9,286 bases of DNA from assembly GCA_013153135.1 (NCBI GenBank), contig JAADFA010000018.1, positions 1 to 9,286 on the forward strand, read 5' to 3'. The notes below the pieces were generated by a model. That model saw only the letters and a program-made list of their open reading frames with translations. It was not told the DNA's origin and did no database searches. Below, piece by piece: positions 1-6,111 of the stretch; position 1 is the first letter of the stretch; each line of letters opens with the position of its first letter. The translations under genes and the position numbers were made by a program. Source of the stretch: Chloroflexota bacterium. Its GTDB lineage: Bacteria; Chloroflexota; Anaerolineae; Anaerolineales; DRMV01.

Positions 1-87
1 CGAGGTCATACTAGCCCCTTGCTCATACTCTTGGACCACCATACGCTTGAAGGCCTCGCTGTATATGCGTCGCTTGTGCTTCTTCAT
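1..87 (-). CDS. Transposase N-terminus, IS3-family OrfA-like (partial, runs off the left edge)
   Basis: The first 29 codons of a gene are present, starting with an ATG at 87. The translation begins MKKHKRRIYSEAFKRMVVQE, matching the opening of the HTH_Tnp_1 helix-turn-helix domain (basic start, then Y-S-E-x-F-K-R-x-V-V). In IS3-type elements this protein binds the terminal repeats, and OrfB, usually made by frameshifting, supplies the DDE catalytic domain. A clear Shine-Dalgarno AGGAGG lies at 98-103, 10 nt upstream of the ATG, which supports this start. It is too short for most ORF callers. Whether the gene is intact is unknown because 1 is the window edge. Another family that uses the same N-terminal HTH cannot be excluded. 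Confidence 0.75.
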   Translation of the reverse strand, partial: MKKHKRRIYSEAFKRMVVQEYEQGASMTS

Positions 88-156
88 CGTTGTTTCGCCT
101 CCTACGTCCTTGGGCAGTAGGGGCTCCTAAGTGTAAACCTTTTTCCGGACGAGACA
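1..156 (-). mobile_element. 5' end of an insertion sequence, probably IS3 family (partial)
   Basis: The left edge holds the start of a transposase gene reading out of the window, preceded by about 70 bp of non-coding DNA. On the minus strand that leader opens with TGTCTCGTCC, then a short A-run and GGTTTACAC. This resembles the left terminal inverted repeat of IS3-family elements, which typically begin TG and carry a GTCC-plus-A-run. I therefore place the outer end of the element near position 156, where the 7-bp repeat region begins shortly after. The other end and any target duplication lie outside the window, so neither the boundary nor intactness can be confirmed. The family is inferred from the transposase N-terminus and the end sequence together. 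Confidence 0.6.
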
Positions 157-160
157 CCGC

Positions 161-216
161 GGTTCCCAACTTCCAACTACCAACCACCAACTTCTAACTA
201 ACTTCACTCAACCTCC
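161..216. repeat. Degenerate 7-bp tandem repeat between the insertion sequence and rsmF
   Basis: Eight consecutive heptads fill 161-216. The trinucleotide AAC opens the heptads at 168, 175, 182, 189 and 196, and again in phase at 210. The core consensus is AACTWCC. The first heptad (161) and the one at 203 are diverged. The array stops at the base before the stop codon of the methyltransferase gene (217-219). Heptameric short tandem repeats of this kind are known from intergenic regions of cyanobacteria and some other phyla, but I cannot say whether this motif recurs in the genome. No terminator-like hairpin is visible here, so the repeat is the only feature between gene and insertion sequence. 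Confidence 0.7.
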
Positions 217-1605
217 CTAAATTCTCCGCAGCCAGCGGGGTGCGCGGCTTTTGAGCACCCCCTGGACGCTGCGCGCCCAGCCCAGAGGATAGCCGTCGAC
301 CGTGACCACGACCCATCCTGGAGGTCCTTCGTCAGGGATGGGCTCGCCGTGCAAGTATTGGCGCACGCGTGGGTCGTCGGCTGTCCAATCCCGCCGGTTG
401 GTCGCGATATCCCCGGGGATGGCCAGGGCCAAGCTGTGCGCAGGCTCGAAGCGTTGCCCTTTGACCGTGCCCAGCCACCAGCCGAAACGCACCACACGCA
501 GGCCTTGCCACGCCAGGGCCTGGGGCGGTACCGCGTACAGCCGGTTGCCGAATTGGGCCAGGCGGTAGCCTTCAGGGACGGGGTCGCGCTCGAACATCTC
601 CGCAACGAACGCGTGCCAGAGCCGTCGGGTGCTCGCGGGCAAGGGGAGCCGCCGCGGCGCGTACGGAATGGCCGGCGCGTCGCCGTCGCGGCGGCGCAGG
701 AGCGCGAGGAAGTGCCCCTCGCCCGCGACCCGATGCGGCCACAATCGAACGGTCCCGCGCAACACCTCGGGCCCTGGTGGTTTTAGCCATTCGGGCCGAC
801 CGGGCTCAAACCCCCACCGCGGCGGAATGGGCACCAGCTCGAACTCGGGGTGCTTGTCCAGGAACCAGGCCACCGTGCCCTCGTTCTCTTCGGGCGCGAA
901 GGTGCACGTACTGTAGAGCAGGTAACCCCCGGGCCGCACCAGCGGCGCGGCCGCGCGCAGGATTTGGCGTTGCAGCGCCGCGCACCGTTGCACGTGGTTC
1001 GGCGTCCAGGTGCGCCGCGCGGCTGGGTCCTTGCGAAACATCCCCTCGCCCGAGCAGGGCGCGTCCACCAGCACCCGGTCGAACACTCCAGCCCAACGTC
1101 GTGCCAGGCGTCGGGGTTGCTCTTGGGTCACCAGGATATGCCGCGCGCCCCAGCGATCGAGGTTGTTGGTCATCTCGTGCACGCGTTTCGGCTGGATATC
1201 ATTCGCGACCAGGAGCCCTTCCCCCTGCATGAGTGCTGCCAGGTGGGTGGTCTTGCCTCCGGGGGCGGCCGCGAGGTCCAGCACCCATTCGCCCGGTTGT
1301 GGCGCGAGAATTTCAGCCGGGGCCATGGCGCTGGGCTCCTGGATGTAATACAGTCCGGCCGCGTGGTACGGATGCTTGCCCGGCCGGGGCCCATCCACCA
1401 CCCGGAAGCCACTGGGACACCACGGGACAGGCTCCAGCGTAAAGGGCGCGAGGCGCCGGAACGTGTCCACGTCGATTTTGAGCGTGTTCACCCGCAGGCC
1501 CACGTGGGGCGGGCCTTCCAGCGCGCGGCGGTAGGCCTCGTATGCCTCTGGGCCGAGGAAGGCCCGCATGCGATCGACGAACAAGGGCGGCAGCTGCACA
1601 CCCAT
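217..1605 (-). CDS. rsmF: RsmF-like 16S rRNA (cytosine-5) methyltransferase
   Basis: This is a 462-residue SAM-dependent RNA m5C methyltransferase of the NOL1/NOP2/Sun family. Visible motifs in order are the SAM-binding VLDLAAAPGGKT at 108-119, motif IV DAPCSGEGMFRK at 181-192 (Cys184, product release) and motif VI STCTF at 232-236 (Cys234, the nucleophile). The substrate region LRVNTLK is at 37-43. Residues from about 325 form a C-terminal extension ending in a PUA-like module (WVVVTVDGYPLGWARSVQG, 431-449), typical of RsmF rather than RsmB. In E. coli RsmF makes m5C1407, and the Thermus enzyme of similar length modifies additional nearby cytosines; which ones are modified here is unknown. 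The reading frame stays open upstream to 1965, but I chose the ATG at 1605. The family's conserved N-terminus (PPLFVDRM...FLG) starts there, and the extra residues would overlap the carboxypeptidase gene. It starts 2 nt after that gene's stop and has no clear Shine-Dalgarno, which suggests translational coupling. Confidence 0.9.
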   Translation of the reverse strand: MGVQLPPLFVDRMRAFLGPEAYEAYRRALEGPPHVGLRVNTLKIDVDTFRRLAPFTLEPVPWCPSGFRVVDGPRPGKHPYHAAGLYYIQEPSAMAPAEILAPQPGEWVLDLAAAPGGKTTHLAALMQGEGLLVANDIQPKRVHEMTNNLDRWGARHILVTQEQPRRLARRWAGVFDRVLVDAPCSGEGMFRKDPAARRTWTPNHVQRCAALQRQILRAAAPLVRPGGYLLYSTCTFAPEENEGTVAWFLDKHPEFELVPIPPRWGFEPGRPEWLKPPGPEVLRGTVRLWPHRVAGEGHFLALLRRRDGDAPAIPYAPRRLPLPASTRRLWHAFVAEMFERDPVPEGYRLAQFGNRLYAVPPQALAWQGLRVVRFGWWLGTVKGQRFEPAHSLALAIPGDIATNRRDWTADDPRVRQYLHGEPIPDEGPPGWVVVTVDGYPLGWARSVQGVLKSRAPRWLRRI

Positions 1606-1607
1606 AG

Positions 1608-3146
1608 TTAGAAGCCGTAAATCTCGCCAAATTTGCGCCGGAGATAGGCCAAGTACGGCTCGGGGTTGAGCGCCTGGCCCGTCACCCGGCGGAGCAGGTC
1701 CTTTGGCGGGAACTTCGCCCCGGGCCGGTATACGTGCTCTTGCAGCCACGCGAGTACATCTTGGAACTGCCCGGCTTGCATCTTGGCGTCCACGTCGGGG
1801 ATATCTTGGGCCATACGTTCCCAGATTTGCACGCTCATCACGTTGCCCAGGGTATAGGTGGGGAAATAACCCAAGGCGCCCTGGGACCAGTGGATATCTT
1901 GCAGCACGCCGTGGGCATCGTCGGGCGGGGTCAACCCGAGGTAGGCTTGCATTCGCTCGTTCCATGCTTGCGGCAGGTCCTCAACTTGTAGGCGACCTTC
2001 CAGAAGCGCAACCTCCAGCTCAAAGCGGAGCATGATGTGCAGATTGTAGGTTACCTCATCCGCCTCGATGCGGATATACGAAGGCTCGACCCGATTGATG
2101 GCGCGGTACAGGGTTTCGACGTCCACATCGTCTATGGTGCCGGGGAAGGCGGCTTGGAGCCGCGGGAGAAGCCAGTGCACAAAGGCGCGGCTGCGGCCAA
2201 CCAAATTTTCCCACAGGCGGGATTGGGACTCGTGAACACCGAGGGACGCGCCGCCCATCAGCGGCGTTTCCTCGTACGCGGGATCTACCCCTTGCACATA
2301 GAGGCCGTGGCCCATTTCGTGAAGGCCACTATATAGGGCTTGGCGGAAGAAATCCCGTTCGGCTGTGCGGATGGTTAAGCGGACGTCGTTGATGCTGAAG
2401 GACGTGGTGAAGGGGTGTGCGGATTCATCCACGCGGCCGCGGTGGAAATCGAACCCAATGTGCGCGAGCACCTCGCGCACGAACGCGCGTTGCTTATCCA
2501 CGGGGAAGGGCCGGTAGAGCACCTCGTCCGACACTTGCGGCCGTTCCCGGATGGTTTGGATGAGGGGAACCTGGACCTCGCGCAGACGGTCGAACACGGC
2601 CTGTACCTCGGCGGTTTTCATGCCGGGTTCGAATTCATCCAGCAAGGGGTCGTAGATGTGGTCATATGGCGCGAAGAATTGCGCGTACTCGCGCTTCATA
2701 TCTACAATGCGTTTTAGATAGGGCGCGAAACGGGCAAAGTTGCTCTCGGCCTTGGCCTGGCGCCATGCAACCTGAGCTTCAGAGGTCAGCTGGGTGAACG
2801 CGCGCACCCATTCCACCGGCACTTTGGTCATACGGTCGTAGCGTCGGCGGAATTCGCGCAAAAAGCCCATTCCGTCGCTATCGGGGGGCCAGCCTTGCGC
2901 CTGCGCGTCGGCTTCAGCTTGGGCCAAGAGCTCGCCGATGCGGGGTGAGCTGGCTTCTTGGTGTACCAGGCTGGCCAATGTGCTGATTTGCCGCGCGCGC
3001 GCTTCGGTGCCTCCGGGCGGCATGTAGGTCTCCTGATCCCAGCTCAGAAGGTGCAAGATATAAACGTAACGCGTAAAGCGTTGCACTTCACGGAAGAGGT
3101 TTTGGAACGCGTCCGAGGCATATTGTTCCCATCGTTCAGCGGTCAT
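1608..3146 (-). CDS. M32 family metallocarboxypeptidase (Taq carboxypeptidase type)
   Basis: This 512-residue cytoplasmic zinc carboxypeptidase removes single C-terminal amino acids from peptides, with broad specificity except poorly after proline in characterised members. All M32 signatures are visible: HPF at 244-246, the zinc-binding HEMGH at 276-280 (ligands His276 and His280, catalytic Glu277), HESQSR at 305-310 with Glu306 as third ligand, IRIEADEVTYNLHI at 358-371, and GYFPTYTLGN at 426-435. Length matches the family (about 500) and the gene looks intact. There is no signal peptide. The ATG at 3146 is supported by a strong Shine-Dalgarno that lies across the end of the upstream reductase gene, and by the N-terminus starting at the expected place. 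The gene sits 3 nt downstream of the reductase and 2 nt upstream of the rRNA methyltransferase, so it is the middle gene of a compact operon. Its likely role is intracellular peptide recycling. Confidence 0.95.
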   Translation of the reverse strand: MTAERWEQYASDAFQNLFREVQRFTRYVYILHLLSWDQETYMPPGGTEARARQISTLASLVHQEASSPRIGELLAQAEADAQAQGWPPDSDGMGFLREFRRRYDRMTKVPVEWVRAFTQLTSEAQVAWRQAKAESNFARFAPYLKRIVDMKREYAQFFAPYDHIYDPLLDEFEPGMKTAEVQAVFDRLREVQVPLIQTIRERPQVSDEVLYRPFPVDKQRAFVREVLAHIGFDFHRGRVDESAHPFTTSFSINDVRLTIRTAERDFFRQALYSGLHEMGHGLYVQGVDPAYEETPLMGGASLGVHESQSRLWENLVGRSRAFVHWLLPRLQAAFPGTIDDVDVETLYRAINRVEPSYIRIEADEVTYNLHIMLRFELEVALLEGRLQVEDLPQAWNERMQAYLGLTPPDDAHGVLQDIHWSQGALGYFPTYTLGNVMSVQIWERMAQDIPDVDAKMQAGQFQDVLAWLQEHVYRPGAKFPPKDLLRRVTGQALNPEPYLAYLRRKFGEIYGF

Positions 3147-3149
3147 GGC

Positions 3150-3875
3150 TCACTCCTTCCTTGATGCTAACGCCAGAATTTGGCCCGTTCGGGCATCGTT
3201 CAGCGCGCGAAAGAGCAGCTCCCCGAGGTCGCGCGGCGGGTCATCCGGCCAGGCTTGATCCGCAAAGATGGCCATCTCACGCCACGGCGAGCGCCGCGGA
3301 GCCGTGGGCAAGAGCACGTTGACCCACACTCGCCGCGGACGCAGCATCTCGGCCCAGGTTGCTAGGGATGCGAGCAAGCCTCCCCGGCCTGCAAGCAAGG
3401 GCAAGCCCGGGTTCGCTGCCGCGTCCCGCAAGGGGGCATCGCCGCCCACAAAGAAGACCGCGCCTCCCTGGAGCATCACTCGGCCGGCCTGTTGGGCCAA
3501 GAGCCAAGGCACGGTGAGGTTCATGTCCAGCGCGCGGTGCCAATCCCACTCATCCAGGCGAAGGAGGTCGGCCTGGGGATTGGCTTCATCCGCGTACACA
3601 ATCACATCGAGCCGTCCCCACGTGTCCTCGATTTGGTTGAACAGTCCTTGCAGAGTGATTTTGCGCACCAGCTCCCCGCTCAGAGGGAGCACTTCATAGT
3701 CTGCCCGACGGAGCGTTTGTGCGGTAGCTTCAAGGCCCGCGGGATTGAAATCGTGCAGCGCGACGCGGTAGCCTCGCCTGGCCAAAGTCAACGCTAGCCC
3801 ACGTCCGGGTTCGCGCCCCGCGCCTAAAACCCAGGCTACCGCTTTGCCCTGGCCGTTGCCGTGGTCGGATGGCAT
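3150..3875 (-). CDS. SDR-superfamily protein with a degenerate active site
   Basis: This 241-residue Rossmann-fold protein is of the short-chain dehydrogenase/reductase type. The nucleotide-binding glycine motif GAGREPGRG (18-26) follows beta-strand 1. An acidic/polar HDFN end of strand 2 (41-44), the GRLDVIVYADEA segment (87-97, replacing the usual NNAG) and Asn119 in DMNLTV match the classical layout. The catalytic part is abnormal. Where classical enzymes have a Ser after strand 5 there is GGD (144-146), and the YxxxK motif aligns to LLAGR, with Leu160 and Arg164 in place of Tyr and Lys. The following segment RVWVNVLLP (182-190) aligns well to the usual RVNxxxPG, so the alignment is reliable. 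It is therefore probably not a standard oxidoreductase. It may be a nucleotide-binding or structural homologue, or use different chemistry. The start at ATG 3875 is set by GGGAGGAA (3878-3885); the frame continues upstream to 4100 but without protein-like character. It is the first gene of the operon with the carboxypeptidase and rsmF. Confidence 0.85.
   Translation of the reverse strand: MPSDHGNGQGKAVAWVLGAGREPGRGLALTLARRGYRVALHDFNPAGLEATAQTLRRADYEVLPLSGELVRKITLQGLFNQIEDTWGRLDVIVYADEANPQADLLRLDEWDWHRALDMNLTVPWLLAQQAGRVMLQGGAVFFVGGDAPLRDAAANPGLPLLAGRGGLLASLATWAEMLRPRRVWVNVLLPTAPRRSPWREMAIFADQAWPDDPPRDLGELLFRALNDARTGQILALASRKE
3153..3158 (-). promoter_or_regulatory. Shine-Dalgarno of the M32 carboxypeptidase, overlapping the reductase stop region
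   Basis: On the minus strand AAGGAG lies 6 nt before the carboxypeptidase ATG and immediately before the TGA of the upstream reductase (3152-3150). Ribosomes finishing the reductase would cover this site, which fits termination-reinitiation. It also fixes the start codon at 3146. Confidence 0.8.
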
Positions 3876-4124
3876 GGTTCCTCCCAGGGATTCGAGATGT
3901 CTCCATTGTACCTTAGAGTGATAGGGTGTTCTTTTATAGCAAGCCGTGCTAGGCTGACCCTGGCGTGTTATACCGAGGGGGCTGCCTTCAGCTCGGCTTG
4001 CCCTACGGCCAGGATGGCGCGTATTTTGCTGTGGGTACTCGCAGCGTCCGCGCGGCCTGAAGGCCTGCTCGAGCCCTTTCGCGCGGCTCGCGTAGACCAT
4101 CGCACGTGAGCGATTCGGCTGGGC
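3876..4124 (-). promoter_or_regulatory. Intergenic region upstream of the reductase operon, with a tentative promoter
   Basis: No gene is visible here. On the minus strand TACAAT at 3910-3905 could be a -10 box about 29 nt before the reductase ATG, and TATAAA at 3938-3933 is an alternative. Neither has a convincing -35 hexamer at 16-18 bp. A short palindrome GGCCTGAAGGCC lies at 4054-4065 downstream of the lysA stop, but without a T-run, so I do not call a terminator. The length and the A/T-rich patch at 3898-3940 suggest that the operon start lies here. This is an inference, not a demonstrated promoter. Confidence 0.35.
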
Positions 4125-5312
4125 TTAGGCCTCGGGTGTGGTCGCGGGTTCGTTCAGGACCAGCGCGGGCGGTAGGGGACGTGCATTATAGGTATTAGCC
4201 ATGGTTTCGCCGTACGCGCCCGCGTCCAGGATGACGAGCAGATCCCCCTCACGCAAGGGGGGCAACGGCACGTCTCGGGCCAGCACGTCCGCGCTTTCGC
4301 AATTTGGTCCGACCACGTCGGCTGGTGTAATGGGTTCGCCCTGACGCTCGGGTAGGATGCGATGCCGTGCCGCGTAGAGCGCGGGGCGCAGGAGGGCGTT
4401 CATCCCGCCGTCCACCGCGATGAACGTGCGGCCCCACGCGCGTTTGACCTGCACCACCCGGACCACCAGCATACCTACAGGGCCGACCAACCATCGCCCA
4501 AGTTCCAGCGCGATGCGCACAGCTTCCCCAGCGAAGGCTTGTGCAACCCGCCGCGCGACCTCGTGCGGCTCGATCTCGCGTCCTGTCCCCGCGTAATCGA
4601 TGCCCCATCCGCCGCCCAGGTTGACCACTTCGATGGGGTAGCCCGCGCCGCGCAGGGTTCGATACCAGCGCGCGGCTTCTTGGGCGATGACCTCCAACGC
4701 GGCCACATCCGTGAGCTGCGAACCCACATGCAGATGAATTCCGCGCAGGCGCAGCCCTGGCGTCTTGGTGACCGCGCGCGCGGTCGCGAGCACTTGGTCG
4801 GGCGGGATGCCGAAATGGCTTCCGCGCGCGCCAACCTTGAGGTGGGGATGCGTGGCCATGTCGAGGCCTGGGTTGATGCGCAGGCCGACGTTCGCCTCCC
4901 GGCCCACGCGCGCGACCACGTCCGCGAGGCGGGGCACTTCTTCGGCCGCGTCCAGCTGGATCAGACCGACGCCCATCTGCACCGCGGCCTCCAATTCCGC
5001 GCGCGTTTTCGCATTGCCGTTGACGATGATACGGTTGGCAGGCACGCCAGCCGCGCGCGCTGCGCGCAGTTCACCCAAGCTCACCACATCCGCGCCCAGA
5101 CCGTGGCTGGCCAGGCGATGGAGCAGCACGGGATGGCGGTTGGCTTTGTAAGCAAAGGTGAGCCATGCGTGGGGAAATGCGTCTTTGAGCCGTGCGATGC
5201 GTCGTTCGAGCGCAGGCAAGCTGTAGAGGTAGAAGGGCGTGGGCATTCCTGCGGCTAGCGCGCGTAAGGGCTGCCCTTCCACCCACAACCGTTGGTCGTG
5301 GTAGCTGAGCAT
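4125..5312 (-). CDS. lysA: Diaminopimelate decarboxylase (fold-type III PLP enzyme)
   Basis: This 395-residue protein is of the alanine-racemase-fold decarboxylase family. As LysA it would convert meso-diaminopimelate to L-lysine and CO2, the last step of lysine synthesis, in the cytoplasm. Visible motifs are FAYKAN with the PLP lysine at 56, HVGSQ at 195-199, the phosphate-binding GGGWG at 233-237, the catalytic CESAD at 338-342 (Cys338 from the partner subunit) and AGAYGETMANTYN at 364-376. The CESxD and GAYG...YN motifs favour LysA over ornithine or arginine decarboxylases. The usual EPGR loop reads ELGR (270-273), a small deviation. The protein is slightly short compared with the usual ~420. 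ATG 5312 has a GGAG (5323-5320) about 7 nt upstream. It lies 22 bp downstream of the anti-sigma gene, so they are probably co-transcribed. No other lysine-pathway gene is in the window. A related decarboxylase such as one for carboxynorspermidine is less likely. Confidence 0.88.
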   Translation of the reverse strand: MLSYHDQRLWVEGQPLRALAAGMPTPFYLYSLPALERRIARLKDAFPHAWLTFAYKANRHPVLLHRLASHGLGADVVSLGELRAARAAGVPANRIIVNGNAKTRAELEAAVQMGVGLIQLDAAEEVPRLADVVARVGREANVGLRINPGLDMATHPHLKVGARGSHFGIPPDQVLATARAVTKTPGLRLRGIHLHVGSQLTDVAALEVIAQEAARWYRTLRGAGYPIEVVNLGGGWGIDYAGTGREIEPHEVARRVAQAFAGEAVRIALELGRWLVGPVGMLVVRVVQVKRAWGRTFIAVDGGMNALLRPALYAARHRILPERQGEPITPADVVGPNCESADVLARDVPLPPLREGDLLVILDAGAYGETMANTYNARPLPPALVLNEPATTPEA

Positions 5313-5334
5313 GGGGTCTCTCCAAGGATATGGG

Positions 5335-6060
5335 TTATTCTTGCGTGGTCAGGGTGCCGAAGAGAACCCGGGGGCCGGTCGGTTCCGGGCTTCCCGTTGC
5401 GGGCTCAATGGTGACGCCAAAGGCGACGTAGGCTGCGAGGGGCTGAGGCGCGCGCACCCATATAAGGTAGTGTCCGTCTTCTAGCTGCTGCCCATCTTCA
5501 GGCGGAATGCGGAACACCGCGCCACTATCGCGGCTTTGATCGGGGCGCACGAGCCAAAGTTGATATGCTCGGTCCGGGGGCAAGGGTGGGAGCTTGACGT
5601 ATAAGTATGCGACCGTATCGCCCGGGTGAAATTGGAGCCATCCCTCGCCGTTGTCGCCGAGCAGGGGCACCTGAACCATGGGCGCGTCGGTTGCGGGGGG
5701 ATGGGTGCCTATCAGGTCGGGCACTTTCACCGCGAGCCACACGAAGAGCAGCGCCGCGACAGCCCAACCCAGGCGCCAGGGCTTCAGCCAGGCACGCCAG
5801 CGCGCGCGCGGCGTTTGGGCCGCTGGCCGCACACGCGCGAGGATGCGCTCGCGCACCACGGGGGGCGGGGGGACGGGTGTGGCCGCGTAATGTAGCGCGT
5901 GCACCACGGGCAAGTAGGCTTGTAGGCGCCGCGCGAGCTCAGGGTCGGACTGCACCGCGCGAGCCACGCGATCGGCCTCCTCTGGGGGCAGGGCACCCAA
6001 CGCGTACGCGGCCAGATCCTCGTCCGAGATCTGGGGGAGGTGCAAAGGCTGTTCGCTCAT
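5335..6060 (-). CDS. RskA-like membrane anti-sigma factor
   Basis: This 241-residue single-pass membrane protein would hold an ECF sigma factor inactive at the membrane until a signal triggers its proteolysis. The N-terminal cytoplasmic part (about 12-60) has the DLAAYALGALPPEEADRV pattern of anti-sigma domains. A proline-rich segment (62-68) and a basic stretch (78-96) lead to one transmembrane helix at about 97-113. The outer part (about 125-238) is an RskA C-terminal domain, with YQLWLV (166-171) and the ending FGVTIEPATGSPEPTGP (214-230). I see no cysteine in the protein, so the zinc-binding HxxxCxxC type is excluded. The family normally follows its sigma gene directly, but none is adjacent here: upstream is a FAD oxidoreductase, downstream lysA. 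Its sigma partner is thus unknown. The ATG at 6060 has only a weak GAGAG upstream. Sure of family, unsure of partner. Confidence 0.88.
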   Translation of the reverse strand: MSEQPLHLPQISDEDLAAYALGALPPEEADRVARAVQSDPELARRLQAYLPVVHALHYAATPVPPPPVVRERILARVRPAAQTPRARWRAWLKPWRLGWAVAALLFVWLAVKVPDLIGTHPPATDAPMVQVPLLGDNGEGWLQFHPGDTVAYLYVKLPPLPPDRAYQLWLVRPDQSRDSGAVFRIPPEDGQQLEDGHYLIWVRAPQPLAAYVAFGVTIEPATGSPEPTGPRVLFGTLTTQE

Positions 6061-6111
6061 AGGGCTCTCATCTCTGCCTAAGATACGCAGCGCGCCCTAT
6101 TCATGGATCGC

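Noticed and set aside
1606..1965. N-terminal extension of rsmF up to 1965
   Set aside because: This would lie wholly within the carboxypeptidase 3' end and is rich in Arg/Pro with no similarity. The family start is at 1605.
3948..3954. Shared GCTAGGC motif upstream of both minus-strand groups (also 7778-7784)
   Set aside because: Its distance to the possible -10 boxes differs greatly (37 against 12 bp), so it is not evidence for a common operator.
4054..4065. Intrinsic terminator after lysA (palindrome GGCCTGAAGGCC)
   Set aside because: The stem is short with hardly any loop and there is no T-run on the minus strand.
3876..4100. N-terminal extension of the SDR-like protein to 4100
   Set aside because: No protein-like pattern precedes the Rossmann fold, and a strong ribosome site sets the ATG at 3875.
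4362..5258. 298-codon open frame on the plus strand opposite lysA
   Set aside because: lysA is clearly coding on the other strand with conserved motifs across its length. The opposite frame has low-complexity Arg/His-rich content with no domain.
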